A stretch of DNA of 64,000 bases from Marispirochaeta aestuarii (GCF_002087085.1 NZ_MWQY01000018.1:1-64000), one strand, 5' to 3'. Numbered from the stretch's first letter, positions 7,574-17,161 are shown. Translations and numbers: made by a program. Notes: generated by a model from the letters alone, not told the origin.

Positions 7574-8911
7574 ATGGCGAACAAAAAGAATACGTATTGC
7601 CTGGTCCTCGGCGGAGGCGGCGGCCGGGGTGCCTATGAAATCGGGGTCTGGCGGGCCCTGCGGGAACTGGGCATTGGTTTTCACGCTGTAGCGGGGACCT
7701 CTGTCGGGGCCCTGAATGCCGCCTTCGTTGCCCAGAACGATTACGAAGGAGCCATGGAGCTTTTCTCCTTTGCCACCATCAGGGACATTGCGGACGTTCC
7801 GGAGAAATTTCTCAAGGACGGCAGGATCAATCGTGATCTGAACAATCTTCGTCGTCTCAGCAGTTATGTTCTGTCCCGACGGGGACTTGATACATCCCCC
7901 ATGAAAAAGCTCATTAATCACTATCTCCGGGAAGAGACGATCAGAAAGTCCGGGATCGATTTTGGCCTTGTTACCTTCGATCTGTCACAATTCAGACCCC
8001 GGCATCTCTTTCTCGAAGACATACCGGACGGTCAGCTGGCTGACTATCTCCTTGCCAGCGCTTCCTACCCCCTGTTCCGCAGTCCCGTTATTGACCAGTC
8101 AAAACTGACCGACGGTGGCGTAGCCGACAATATGCCCTACAACATGATGAAGGAACGGGGTTACCGGCGCATCATTACTGTCAACCTGTCCGGAGTGGGA
8201 CGTACCAGGCGTCCCCAGACGGAAAACACCCAGACCGTATACCTGAAAAACTCCCAGCCCCTGGAGGGAGCCCTGGAAATCTGTCCGGAAAATTCCCGCA
8301 GGGCAATGGATCTTGGATACCTGGATACGCTGCAGAGCTTCGAGGAGATAGACGGCATACGCTACTTTATTCAGAACGACCTGCCTCTCTTCCGCTCCCT
8401 GGAGGAGCATTTCTTTAACGAGAGGAACCTCCCCTTGATGCGATCCGCTGCCAAAGGGCTGATAAAAACGGAAAAAGGCGCCCCGTCGAAACCTGAACAC
8501 CTGGTGCGGAAGCTCCTGCCCAGGGACCTGGCAAAATACCGCTTCCCGGTGATTCCTGCCATCGAATGTACCGCCATCTGTCTGGGAATTCCCCGGGAAC
8601 CCCTCTATTCCCTGCCTGAACTTATCCGGCTTATCAGGGAAGAGGAACAGAAGCTCGGTAGCATCGAACCCTTTACTGAACAGGAGAATTTTCCGGGACT
8701 TGTCCGGCGTCTGCGCGGTGAACTTGATTCCCTGAAAACCGCAGGGCTTCTGCAACTGCCCCCCGCACGTTACGTAACGGCTCTTCGAACAGTTACAGGC
8801 ATGAGCGACGGGAACTTCGCCGTGCGAATGCTGCACCCCCTGTTCCCGGAGCTTCCCGTCGCGAATCTGATGCTCCGTATTATCCAAAGCAGTACCGGTT
8901 TTTTCTATTGA
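7574..8911 (+). CDS. Patatin-like phospholipase (RssA/NTE type)
   Basis: A 445-residue protein with an N-terminal patatin domain. The oxyanion loop LGGGGGRGAYEIG is at residues 12-24, the nucleophile elbow GTSVG has Ser43, and the catalytic Asp is in DGG at residue 180; these make the Ser-Asp dyad of the family, which hydrolyses phospholipids or lysophospholipids. Residues about 290-445 form a further domain I do not recognise. No signal peptide is evident, so it is probably cytoplasmic or peripheral at the inner membrane. The ATG at 7574 is chosen because the domain begins right after it; the frame remains open upstream to 7475 but that part is low-complexity and unlike the family. Confidence 0.88.
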   Translation: MANKKNTYCLVLGGGGGRGAYEIGVWRALRELGIGFHAVAGTSVGALNAAFVAQNDYEGAMELFSFATIRDIADVPEKFLKDGRINRDLNNLRRLSSYVLSRRGLDTSPMKKLINHYLREETIRKSGIDFGLVTFDLSQFRPRHLFLEDIPDGQLADYLLASASYPLFRSPVIDQSKLTDGGVADNMPYNMMKERGYRRIITVNLSGVGRTRRPQTENTQTVYLKNSQPLEGALEICPENSRRAMDLGYLDTLQSFEEIDGIRYFIQNDLPLFRSLEEHFFNERNLPLMRSAAKGLIKTEKGAPSKPEHLVRKLLPRDLAKYRFPVIPAIECTAICLGIPREPLYSLPELIRLIREEEQKLGSIEPFTEQENFPGLVRRLRGELDSLKTAGLLQLPPARYVTALRTVTGMSDGNFAVRMLHPLFPELPVANLMLRIIQSSTGFFY

Positions 8912-8936
8912 CCTGAATGAAGGGTGACCATACAAT
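8908..8936 (+). promoter_or_regulatory. Sigma70-type promoter of the nucleoside transport operon
   Basis: TTGACC (8908-8913), exact 17-base spacer, TACAAT (8931-8936). The -35 overlaps the stop codon of the patatin gene. The start would be near 8943, about 32 bases before the BMP lipoprotein ATG, which has a good AAGGAG site. Confidence 0.75.
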
Positions 8937-8974
8937 CATACTACACGGAATCATAATCCTTAAGGAGAAAAGAT

Positions 8975-10060
8975 ATGAAAAAGATTTTAGTATCTGTCAT
9001 CGCCATCGCTCTTATTTTCACCCTTGTTACCTCGTGTTCCAAGAAGGAAGAAGGCGCCGCGGCAGTGGATCAGGCCATGAAAGTCGGAATGGTGACCGAC
9101 GCCGGAACAATCGACGACAAATCCTTCAATCAGGGTACCTGGGAAGGTATTCAGGCAGCCCAGGAGGACATGCCCATCGACATCAAGTACCTTAAACCCA
9201 CCGGTACTACCGAAGCGGATTATCTCAAGGAAATCGGGAACCTCTACGACGCGGGTTACAAGTTTGTTGTTACCCCGGGGTTCAAGTTTGAAACCGCCAT
9301 CTACCAGGCTCAGCAGAAATATACCGACGCGAAATTCGTCCTACTGGACGGCGTTCCCCACCCCGGCGATTACAACACGGAGGTCGGTCCCAACACGGTA
9401 TCCATCTTCTTTGCAGAGCACGAGTCAGGATTTCTCGCGGGAGTTGCCACAGCGCTGGAACTCAATGAAGGCGAGGTCGCCTTTATCGGCGGTATGGAGA
9501 TTCCCCCGGTCCAGAAATTCAACTGGGGATTCCAGCAGGGTGTTACCTACGCCAACGAAAACCTCGGAACATCCATCAGCATCAATCCGGACAATGTCGT
9601 CTACCAGGGCTCCTTCGACAATGTAGCCGCGGGACAGCAGCTGGCCGCCCAGATGTTTGAGAAAGGTGTTGACGCAATATTCTGCGCCGCCGGCGGCGTC
9701 GGCGTCGGAGCCATCAACGAAGCAAAGGCCAGGGCCAAGTCCGGTGAAAAGGTCTGGATTGTCGGCGTAGACGTAAATCAGTATACCGAAGGAATCTACG
9801 AGGGCGAGAAGTCGGTTATTCTGACCTCGGCCATGAAGCGGATTGACCAGGCGGCCTACGACATGATCAAGGCTGAAATAGACGGGAACTTCCCGGGTGG
9901 ACAGATCCTGACCCTCGACGCAACCAACAACGGAGTCGGAATCCCCGAGGAGAATCCCAACCTCTCCGCCGATACCCAGTCACAGATGGACGAAGTTTTC
10001 TCTGACCTGCAGGCTGGAAAAATAACCGTATCCGCAGAGCAGGGCTCTCTGATTAAATAA
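8975..10060 (+). CDS. BMP/PnrA-family nucleoside-binding lipoprotein
   Basis: A 361-residue substrate-binding lipoprotein of the basic membrane protein family (Treponema PnrA, Borrelia BmpA-D). The N-terminal signal MKKILVSVIAIALIFTLVTSC ends in a lipobox with Cys21. The mature part shows family motifs: VGMVTDAGTIDDKSFNQGTWEG, then GFKFETAIYQAQQKY and FIGGMEIPPVQKFNWGFQQG. It should bind purine or other nucleosides in the periplasm and deliver them to the permeases encoded next. A Shine-Dalgarno (AAGGAG) precedes the start. A terminator-like hairpin follows the gene, which would give more binding protein than membrane components. Confidence 0.93.
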   Translation: MKKILVSVIAIALIFTLVTSCSKKEEGAAAVDQAMKVGMVTDAGTIDDKSFNQGTWEGIQAAQEDMPIDIKYLKPTGTTEADYLKEIGNLYDAGYKFVVTPGFKFETAIYQAQQKYTDAKFVLLDGVPHPGDYNTEVGPNTVSIFFAEHESGFLAGVATALELNEGEVAFIGGMEIPPVQKFNWGFQQGVTYANENLGTSISINPDNVVYQGSFDNVAAGQQLAAQMFEKGVDAIFCAAGGVGVGAINEAKARAKSGEKVWIVGVDVNQYTEGIYEGEKSVILTSAMKRIDQAAYDMIKAEIDGNFPGGQILTLDATNNGVGIPEENPNLSADTQSQMDEVFSDLQAGKITVSAEQGSLIK

Positions 10061-10072
10061 ACCGAAACCTTA

Positions 10073-10110
10073 AACAGGCGTTTCCCCCGGGAGGCGCCTG
10101 TTTTTATTTT
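10073..10110 (+). terminator. Partial terminator after the BMP lipoprotein gene
   Basis: AACAGGCG (10073-10080) pairs with CGCCTGTT (10095-10102) and is followed by TTTTTATTTT. It lies between the binding-protein gene and the ATPase gene of the same operon, where a leaky terminator commonly sets the excess of binding protein over the membrane complex. Confidence 0.8.
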
Positions 10111-10128
10111 CCCGGTCCGGAGGCGCCG

Positions 10129-11652
10129 ATGGAACATGTTGTCGAAATGGTGAATATCCGCAAGGAGTTTCCCGGTATTGTTGCCAATGACCGAGTCTCG
10201 ATAGATCTCAGAAAAGGAGAAATTCTGGCCCTTCTGGGGGAAAACGGGGCCGGTAAATCGACCCTCATGAGTATTCTTTTCGGCCTCTACAGGCCGGATG
10301 AGGGGTTCATCAAGGTCCGGGGAAAGGAGGTACAGATTACCAACCCCACCCAGGCCAGTGCCCTGGGAATTGGTATGGTACACCAGCATTTCAAACTGGT
10401 TCACAACTTCACCATCACCGAAAATATCGTTCTCGGTATGGAACCCAGGAAAGGACTCAGCCTCGATCTGGCATCCGCGGCAAAGCGGATTCGCGAACTG
10501 TCCCGGCACTACGGACTCAACGTCGATCCCGATGCGATTATCGAGGATGTCTCCGTAGGAATGCAGCAGCGTGTTGAGATTCTGAAAATGCTCTACCGGG
10601 ACGCTGAGGTCCTGATCTTCGATGAACCCACCTCCGTCCTGACGCCCCAGGAAATTCAGGACCTGATGGAGATAATGCGGAACCTGATCAGGGAGGGTAA
10701 ATCGATTATCCTGATTACCCATAAACTGAAGGAGATCAAGGCAATAGCCGACCGTTGTACCGTAATCCGCCGGGGCAAGGTAATCGGTACCGTGGATGTC
10801 AAATCCACCAGCGAATCGGAAATGGCCCGCATGATGGTCGGCCGGGAGGTCTCCTTCACTGTGGATAAGGAAAAACGCGAGCCCGGCGAGCTGATTCTGG
10901 AGATAGAGGACCTTTCGGTCCGGAGCGGACGGAATATCCTTGGGGTCAAGAATTTTTCCCTGCAGGTCAGGGCCGGAGAGATCCTCGGACTGGCCGGGGT
11001 GGACGGCAACGGACAGACCGAACTTGTGGAGGCCCTGACCGGACTTCGGAGCATAGAGAGCGGACGGATCCTGCTGAAAGGAAAGGACATAAGTTCCGAC
11101 GGTATCCATCAGCGGATACGGGCGGGGATAGCCCATATCCCGGAGGACCGGCAGAAGCGCGGCCTGGTCCTGGATTACAGTGTCGAAGACAATCTTGTTT
11201 TGGAAACCCACAGCAATGAGCCCTTTGCAAAACACGGTTTTCTCCAGCGTGAACCGATCCGGAAACACGCCCGGAAGATCATGGAAGACTTCGACGTCCG
11301 GGCAGGAGAAGGTGCCGTCACCAGAGCCCGGGCACTTTCGGGAGGAAATCAGCAGAAGGCCATTGTCGGCCGGGAGATAGACCTGGATCCGGATCTGCTG
11401 ATTGCCGTACAGCCCACCAGGGGTCTGGATGTCGGATCCATCGAATACATTCACCGCCGGCTGGTCGAACAGCGGGACAGGGGCAAAGCAGTACTCCTCG
11501 TGTCCCTGGAACTGGATGAAATCCTGGACCTTTCGGACAGAATCGCCATTATCAGCCGGGGTGAACTGACAGGGATTGTCCGGGCCGACGAAACAGACGA
11601 AAACGAGGTGGGCCTCATGATGGCCGGAGTCAGGCAGGGAGAATCGGCATGA
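10129..11652 (+). CDS. Nucleoside ABC importer, duplicated ATPase subunit
   Basis: A 507-residue tandem ABC ATPase of the NupA/RbsA type. Domain 1 has Walker A GENGAGKST near residue 39, an unusual-but-typical signature (VSVGMQQ) and Walker B LIFDEPTSVL; domain 2 has a degenerate Walker A (GVDGNGQTEL) and the ALSGGNQQKA signature, as in other CUT2-like importers where the second site is inactive. It energises uptake by the two permeases downstream. GGAGG precedes the ATG; the stop overlaps the next start (ATGA), indicating translational coupling. Confidence 0.93.
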   Translation: MEHVVEMVNIRKEFPGIVANDRVSIDLRKGEILALLGENGAGKSTLMSILFGLYRPDEGFIKVRGKEVQITNPTQASALGIGMVHQHFKLVHNFTITENIVLGMEPRKGLSLDLASAAKRIRELSRHYGLNVDPDAIIEDVSVGMQQRVEILKMLYRDAEVLIFDEPTSVLTPQEIQDLMEIMRNLIREGKSIILITHKLKEIKAIADRCTVIRRGKVIGTVDVKSTSESEMARMMVGREVSFTVDKEKREPGELILEIEDLSVRSGRNILGVKNFSLQVRAGEILGLAGVDGNGQTELVEALTGLRSIESGRILLKGKDISSDGIHQRIRAGIAHIPEDRQKRGLVLDYSVEDNLVLETHSNEPFAKHGFLQREPIRKHARKIMEDFDVRAGEGAVTRARALSGGNQQKAIVGREIDLDPDLLIAVQPTRGLDVGSIEYIHRRLVEQRDRGKAVLLVSLELDEILDLSDRIAIISRGELTGIVRADETDENEVGLMMAGVRQGESA

Positions 11653-12722
11653 AGGTGAGAGTTTCACGGGAGATAATCGTCGCCCTGACCGCGGTAGTAC
11701 TCGGGCTTGCCGCCGGGGCTCTTTTCATGCTGATAACCGGCCATAATCCCTTTGAAGGTTATACCTACCTTTTTCGCGGCGGATTAATGAACGTTGAACG
11801 AATCGGGAACTCCCTGGCCACCGCCACTCCCCTGATCATGACCGGACTTTCGGTGGCCTTCGCCTTCCGTACCGGGCTGTTCAATATCGGCGCCTCGGGG
11901 CAGATGCTCATCGGCGGACTCTGTGCCACCGCCGTGGGCCTGACACTTGTTCTGCCCCAGCCGCTGCTCCTTGCACTTATGCTTCTGGCCGCTGTCTGCG
12001 GCGGAGCCCTCTGGGGACTGGTCCCCGGCTTCCTCAAGGCCAGGTTCAACGTCCACGAGGTAGTAGCCACCATCATGATGAACTGGATCGCCTACTGGAC
12101 GGTCTACTATACGGTCCCGGCCTATTTTAAAGGACCCTACCTTGAGACCGAATCCCGCAAGATTCCGGAGTTCGCCTCGTTGAAGGTTCCCTGGCTTACC
12201 AGGATATTTGAAGGTTCCTACGTCAACCTCGGCCTTTTTGTGGCCCTTGCGGCGATTGTTGTTATTGCAGTTATTCTGAACCGTACCGTACTGGGGTATC
12301 AGCTCAAGGCCGCCGGTTTCAACCGTTACGCCTCGGAATATGCGGGTATGAATGTTCAGCGCAACATCATCCTTTCCATGACAATTGCAGGCGCCCTGGC
12401 GGGAATCGGCGGAGCGACCCTCTACGTCGGGTATGCCTCAAACATGCAGATAGGAGTCCTGCCCAGCCACGGCTTTGACGGAATCGCCGTCGCTCTCCTT
12501 GGATCAAACACCCCCATCGGGGTTCTGGGCTCGGCACTCTTCTTCGGTATTCTCCACTCCGGGAAGGGCTTTATGAACGCCATGACAGAGATTCCGCCGG
12601 AGATAGGAGACACCATCATCGCGACAATCATCTATTTTGCCGCCACCAGCGTCCTTATCGAGAACGGGCTGAACGCTCTTCAGCGCCGCCTGGTCAGACG
12701 CAAGGGACAGGAGGAAAGCTGA
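11649..12722 (+). CDS. Nucleoside ABC importer permease 1
   Basis: A 357-residue integral membrane protein of the BPD_transp_2 family (NupB/YufP-like), with about eight to ten hydrophobic segments and the characteristic FRTGLFNIGASGQMLIGG stretch near residues 80-95. It overlaps the ATPase gene by four bases and ends one base before the second permease, so the two permeases form the heterodimeric channel of the importer fed by the BMP lipoprotein. Confidence 0.92.
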   Translation: MKVRVSREIIVALTAVVLGLAAGALFMLITGHNPFEGYTYLFRGGLMNVERIGNSLATATPLIMTGLSVAFAFRTGLFNIGASGQMLIGGLCATAVGLTLVLPQPLLLALMLLAAVCGGALWGLVPGFLKARFNVHEVVATIMMNWIAYWTVYYTVPAYFKGPYLETESRKIPEFASLKVPWLTRIFEGSYVNLGLFVALAAIVVIAVILNRTVLGYQLKAAGFNRYASEYAGMNVQRNIILSMTIAGALAGIGGATLYVGYASNMQIGVLPSHGFDGIAVALLGSNTPIGVLGSALFFGILHSGKGFMNAMTEIPPEIGDTIIATIIYFAATSVLIENGLNALQRRLVRRKGQEES

Positions 12723-12723
12723 T

Positions 12724-13671
12724 ATGTGGGCTATCATAACGCAGATATTCCCCTATGCCGTCGCCTTTACGATCCCTCTGCTGATTACCTCCCTGGGGGG
12801 CCTCTTCAGCGAACGCTCCGGCGTCGTCAATATCGGACTGGAAGGTCTCATGGTAGTGGGATCCTTTACCAGCGCTCTGACAATTTCCAGCCTTTATCCC
12901 GTCATGGGCAGCGCGGCGGTCTGGATGGGGCTTGGTGCGGCGGTTCTGGCGGGTGCCGCTTTTTCACTGCTCCATGCCTTTGCCAGCATCAACCTCAACG
13001 CAAACCAGGTAATCAGCGGGACGGCCATCAATATGATCGCCGGCGCTCTTACGGTTTTCTTTGCCCGCAATATCACCGGTTCGGGAAACATCCAGATCGT
13101 TTCAGGACTCTCCCGCCGCAGCATACCCCTTTTGAAAGACCTGCCGATTGTCGGCCCCCTCTTCTTTACCCAGACCTATACCACCACATGGCTGGTCCTG
13201 CTGATCCTCTTTGGTGCCTGGTATCTGATCTACAAGACCTCCTTCGGCCTCCGGCTCAGATCCTGCGGGGAACATCCCCAGGCCGCGGATGCCGCCGGGG
13301 TAAATGTCTACCTGATCCGCTATATCGGGGTACTCTTCTCGGGGGCCTTCGCGGGTCTTGGGGGAGCGATTATCCTGGTAACCTACTCTGGAGAGTTCAA
13401 CGGCTCTGTCGCGGGACTGGGATTTCTCGCCCTCGCTTCGCTGATCTTCGGTCAGTGGAAACCCCTGGGGATTCTCGCCGCAACCTTCTTCTTCGGCTTC
13501 GCCTCGACCATCGCCAATGTCTCCCAGGTAATCCCGGCCCTGGCCCTGATTCCTGGACTTGTTCTGAAAGCTTTTCCCTATGTGGTTACCCTGATTGCTC
13601 TGGTTATCTTCTCCAAATCCTCCCAGGCTCCCCGGGCGGCGGGAGAACCCTTTGATCACGGGAAGCGCTAG
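12724..13671 (+). CDS. Nucleoside ABC importer permease 2
   Basis: A 315-residue membrane protein, paralogous partner of permease 1 (NupC/YufQ-like). It carries the ERSGVVNIGLEGLMVVGS motif near residues 30-47 and the FGLRLRSCGEHPQAADAAGVNVYLIRY loop near residues 175-200 that contacts the ATPase. Cytidine deaminase follows after five bases, which supports nucleosides as the substrate. Confidence 0.92.
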   Translation: MWAIITQIFPYAVAFTIPLLITSLGGLFSERSGVVNIGLEGLMVVGSFTSALTISSLYPVMGSAAVWMGLGAAVLAGAAFSLLHAFASINLNANQVISGTAINMIAGALTVFFARNITGSGNIQIVSGLSRRSIPLLKDLPIVGPLFFTQTYTTTWLVLLILFGAWYLIYKTSFGLRLRSCGEHPQAADAAGVNVYLIRYIGVLFSGAFAGLGGAIILVTYSGEFNGSVAGLGFLALASLIFGQWKPLGILAATFFFGFASTIANVSQVIPALALIPGLVLKAFPYVVTLIALVIFSKSSQAPRAAGEPFDHGKR

Positions 13672-13676
13672 ACGAT

Positions 13677-14084
13677 ATGGAAAAAGAACCGGATATTGAA
13701 CAGCTTGTAACCGCCGCCGCTGCCGCCAGGAACAACGCCCATACACCCTATTCCCGGTTCAAGGTGGGCGCCGCCCTGCTCCTGGCGGACGGCAGCATCC
13801 GCGACGGGTGTAACATAGAAAACGCCAGCTACGGCGCCACGGTCTGTGCCGAGCGTGTGGCCATCCTGAAAGCCCGAAGCGAAGACCCTGAGATGCAGAT
13901 TCAGGCAATCGCGGTGGTAACCCAGAGCGAGACCCCCTCCCCCCCCTGTGCACTCTGCCTGCAGGTCATGGCTGAATTCTGCTCTCCCGAAACCCCGATA
14001 ATCCTCGCAAACACTTCGGGAAAGCGCCTGCACTACCGCTTTGACGAGCTGCTGCCCCATCCCTTTACCCAATCCTTATTGTAA
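13677..14084 (+). CDS. cdd: Cytidine deaminase
   Basis: A 135-residue homotetrameric-type cytidine deaminase that converts cytidine and deoxycytidine to uridine and deoxyuridine. The zinc and catalytic motifs are complete: NIENASYGATVCAERVA with Cys and Glu, and PCALCLQVMAEF with the PCxxC pair. The N-terminus has the YSRFKVGAALLLADG substrate-binding stretch. It is the last gene of the nucleoside uptake operon and provides the first salvage step for imported cytidine. Confidence 0.95.
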   Translation: MEKEPDIEQLVTAAAAARNNAHTPYSRFKVGAALLLADGSIRDGCNIENASYGATVCAERVAILKARSEDPEMQIQAIAVVTQSETPSPPCALCLQVMAEFCSPETPIILANTSGKRLHYRFDELLPHPFTQSLL

Positions 14085-14116
14085 ATTCACCCCCCGTTAA
14101 CAGAAAACTCACACAC

Positions 14117-14136
14117 CGGTATTTACATATATACCG
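14117..14136. promoter_or_regulatory. Dyad immediately before the PHP-glycosyltransferase start
   Basis: CGGTAT (14117-14122) and ATACCG (14131-14136) form a perfect 6-bp dyad with an 8-base centre that touches the ATG at 14137. There is no Shine-Dalgarno between. It may be an operator covering the start region or a translation-blocking hairpin; I cannot decide. Confidence 0.4.
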
Positions 14137-16530
14137 ATGGCAAAGGTAGATTTACACGTACATTCAAAGTATTCCGATCACCCGTCGGAATGGTTCCTTC
14201 AGCGTCTTGGTACCTCCGAGTCCTATACCGAACCGGAGTATATTTACACCACCGCAAAACAGCGGGGCATGAACCTGGTTACCATAAGCGATCATAACAG
14301 CATCCAGGGAGCATTGGAGCTGAAGAAGCAGCACCCGGAAGACTGTTTTGTCAGCGTGGAGTCCACGGCCTACTTTCCCGAGGACGGCTGCAAGATTCAC
14401 ATTCTGCTCTTCGACATAACCGAAGAGCAATTCGAACACATAGAAGCTCTCAGAAAGGATATTTACCTCCTCAGGGACTACATCAAAGAGGAAAATATCG
14501 CCTATTCGGTGGCTCATGCGACCTATTCTGTAAACGGTGCGGTTACGGCAGAGCATCTGGAAAAACTGATTCTCCTGTTTGACGTTTTCGAAACTATTAA
14601 CGGGGGCCGGAACGAACGCAACAACAATGAGTGGACCCGTTATCTCTCGTCCCTTACCCGGGAAGACATCGAAGGGCTGCAGCAGCGTCACCGGATCGAA
14701 CCCATGAGTGTTACCCCCTGGATCAAGGGCTTCACCGCAGGGTCGGACGACCACGCGGGAATCTTTATCGGGAAAACCTGGACCTCCAGCGAAGCTTCCA
14801 CGGTGGAGGAGTTTATCCACAGCATACGGACCAGGAAAACCGCTGCCCACGGGCGGCATCACAATTTCCACTCCATGACCTTCATGATCTACAAGATCGC
14901 TTTTGATTTTTTCCGCATCAGGCATAACGGCTCAGTCCCCGGACCGGTCTCTCTGGTTCTTGACGGTCTTTTCAACGAAAAAGAGCTGAACCTGAAACGC
15001 GCCTTCGCCCTGAAGCGGATACAAAAGAAAAAGAAGAAGAGTGCCAACCAGCGAATCCTGGTCGATCTCATCGAACAGGTTCGAAGCGTGAACTATCACG
15101 AAATCGATGCCCGTCTGGATATTGTCTATGAAAAGGCTTCGGAGCTTCTGGATGCAATTATCAAGGATTTTATCGATTCCTTCGGAAAGCACCTGCGTAA
15201 GGGCAACTTCGACAAGCTGATGCGGAACTTTTCCTCCCTGCTCCCGGCCCTGTTTCTTACGGTTCCCTTTATCAGTACCTTCACTCACATGTTCAACAAC
15301 CGCAAGCTGGTTAACGAAATGTTTCTGCGTCTTGGCAAGGAACCTCCCCGAAAGGAGAAAAAGATCCTCTGGTTTACCGATACCCTTACCGAGCTGAACG
15401 GGGTGGCCATAACGGTGCAGGAGATCGGATGGATCGCCCATACAATGAAAAAGGAGATCCGCATTGCAGCTGCAGTCGGGAGTGAGAACCTGGGGGAACT
15501 TCCTCCCAATTTAATGAACATTCCCATCGTCGGCAGCCTGCCCCTTCCCCATTACGAAAAGCTCAACTTGAAGGTCCCGAGTCTGCTGGCCACCTTAAAG
15601 CTGATAAACGACTACGATCCGGACGAGATCTACATATCCACCCCCATGACCATCGGGCTCACAGGACTTGCCGCCGCACGGCTTCTGAATATACCCGCCG
15701 TCGCGATTCACCATACCGACGGAACCATGCAGGTACGTAAAATTGTTGATGATATAACCATTACCAATTACGTTGAATCCTACATGAAGTGGTTTCACTC
15801 AGCCTGCGACAAGACCCTGGTCAATACCCGGGAATACGCGGAAATATTGAAGAAACGGGGCTACCGCATGCCAGAGGTGGGTCTCTTTCACCGGGGGGTG
15901 GATACAAATCTGTTCAAACCTCATGCCGGAGCCCGGAGGGTCCTGGGGGAGAAATACGGAATCAGAAAAGGAATCAATCTCCTCTATGCAGGACGTATAT
16001 CCCGGGACAAGAGTGTGGACATCGTTGTTGACTGCTTTCTTCATCTGAAAGAGGAGTTTCCGGAACTGAACCTGATTATCGCCGGGGAAGGCCCGTATAC
16101 CGATGAGATGCTGCGCCGGGTACAGAGGGAGGAGCGGGTCCATTTTCTCGGCAGGGTCGACCACGACCTGATGCCCATCGTCTACGCCGCCTCGGACCTG
16201 TTCCTCTTTCCCAGCGTAACCGACACCTTCGGCAGGGTTGTAGCCGAAGCCCAGTCCTGCGGGGTACCGACCATCGTAAGCAACGCAGGGGGCCCCCAGG
16301 AGATAATCGCGGACGAACGAACCGGCTGGATTGTCCGCACCCAGTCCGGAGAGGACTGGATCACAGCGACCAGGAAACTTCTTCAGAACCTGAAGGAAAA
16401 CCCGGAAGAGTATAACCGCATGGGACTGGAGGCCCGCTCCCATATCATTGAAGAGTACAGCATGCAGCATTTTATTACCGGATTGTTTAGAAAACACCCC
16501 CGGGAATCCAAACTCGCTGAATCAGCATGA
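14137..16530 (+). CDS. PHP-domain / GT4 glycosyltransferase fusion
   Basis: A 797-residue two-domain protein. Residues 1-250 are a PHP phosphoesterase-like domain with DLHVHSKYSDHP at the start, the DHNSIQGALE motif near residue 50 and GSDDHAGI near residue 205, which are metal-ligand positions of the superfamily. After a helical linker, residues 405-780 are a GT-B retaining glycosyltransferase of family GT4: N-terminal acceptor domain, LLYAGRISRDKSVDIVVD near residue 615, and the donor-site segment EAQSCGVPTIVSNAGGPQEI near residue 705. It probably glycosylates a lipid or envelope component; the PHP half may remove a phosphate from the substrate or regulate. No membrane segment is obvious. 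The start lacks a Shine-Dalgarno. Confidence 0.85.
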   Translation: MAKVDLHVHSKYSDHPSEWFLQRLGTSESYTEPEYIYTTAKQRGMNLVTISDHNSIQGALELKKQHPEDCFVSVESTAYFPEDGCKIHILLFDITEEQFEHIEALRKDIYLLRDYIKEENIAYSVAHATYSVNGAVTAEHLEKLILLFDVFETINGGRNERNNNEWTRYLSSLTREDIEGLQQRHRIEPMSVTPWIKGFTAGSDDHAGIFIGKTWTSSEASTVEEFIHSIRTRKTAAHGRHHNFHSMTFMIYKIAFDFFRIRHNGSVPGPVSLVLDGLFNEKELNLKRAFALKRIQKKKKKSANQRILVDLIEQVRSVNYHEIDARLDIVYEKASELLDAIIKDFIDSFGKHLRKGNFDKLMRNFSSLLPALFLTVPFISTFTHMFNNRKLVNEMFLRLGKEPPRKEKKILWFTDTLTELNGVAITVQEIGWIAHTMKKEIRIAAAVGSENLGELPPNLMNIPIVGSLPLPHYEKLNLKVPSLLATLKLINDYDPDEIYISTPMTIGLTGLAAARLLNIPAVAIHHTDGTMQVRKIVDDITITNYVESYMKWFHSACDKTLVNTREYAEILKKRGYRMPEVGLFHRGVDTNLFKPHAGARRVLGEKYGIRKGINLLYAGRISRDKSVDIVVDCFLHLKEEFPELNLIIAGEGPYTDEMLRRVQREERVHFLGRVDHDLMPIVYAASDLFLFPSVTDTFGRVVAEAQSCGVPTIVSNAGGPQEIIADERTGWIVRTQSGEDWITATRKLLQNLKENPEEYNRMGLEARSHIIEEYSMQHFITGLFRKHPRESKLAESA

Positions 16531-16568
16531 ACACAACCGAAATTTCGTGCATTTTTTCTTTATGGCGC

Positions 16569-16574
16569 TATAAT
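16569..16574 (+). promoter_or_regulatory. -10 element before the secreted-protein gene
   Basis: A perfect TATAAT about 55 bases before the start of the secreted-protein gene. No convincing -35 sits at 16-18 bases. Confidence 0.5.
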
Positions 16575-16630
16575 TTAACTAGAAAAGCATCATCGTGTTG
16601 CACCGACTGATTTTCTTCAGGAGGTTCAAA

Positions 16631-17146
16631 ATGAAAAAAATCTTGGTCTTGCTGCTTGTTGTTACTCTCGGGGCTGCATATGTCAACGCCCAGGACCAGA
16701 AAACGGGCTCCGTCGGCCTGGTTCTCACGAATTCCATTGCCTTTGCCGGTATCGGCGGAGAACTCTTCCTTGGCAACCTCGGCCTGGGTGCTACCTTTAC
16801 CTTTCTGCCCATCGGGGGCGGAGGCGATATGGTCATCTTCTATGAACCCGGAGCCTATGCCCGCTTCTATTTCGGTAACCCCGCGAGCGCCATGTACCTG
16901 ATGGGCGGCATGAGTTACTTTACCGCCGCGGGAAGTTCCGGGGACAGCGGACTAAGCAGCTTTGACGGAGGGATTCTCAACATTAATGGGGGCTTCGGTT
17001 ACAACTCCATGTTCGGAGATAATAACGCAACGCGATTTTACATCGAGGTTGGTCCGCGCTATACTAGCCTTGTTGTAGACAGTGACGAGGAGATTTACGC
17101 CGGATTCTTCCTCCACTTTGCCTTAGGATTCGGCGCCACATTCTAA
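16631..17146 (+). CDS. Small secreted, probably outer-membrane beta-barrel protein
   Basis: A 171-residue protein with a clear signal peptide (MKKILVLLLVVTLGAAYVNAQ). The mature part alternates polar and hydrophobic residues, is rich in glycine and aromatic residues, and ends in phenylalanine (ALGFGATF), all features of small outer-membrane barrels. Start is the ATG after AGGAGG at 16619-16624; an upstream in-frame start would add 12 residues before the signal peptide and lacks a site. No specific family recognised. It precedes the ACT-domain protein by 15 bases. Confidence 0.65.
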   Translation: MKKILVLLLVVTLGAAYVNAQDQKTGSVGLVLTNSIAFAGIGGELFLGNLGLGATFTFLPIGGGGDMVIFYEPGAYARFYFGNPASAMYLMGGMSYFTAAGSSGDSGLSSFDGGILNINGGFGYNSMFGDNNATRFYIEVGPRYTSLVVDSDEEIYAGFFLHFALGFGATF

Positions 17147-17161
17147 GAAAGGGATTCTTTA

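Noticed and set aside
9856-11667. A 603-codon open frame on the minus strand
   Set aside because: It lies antisense to the BMP and ABC ATPase genes, has no ribosome site and no family features; long antisense frames are expected in GC-rich genes.
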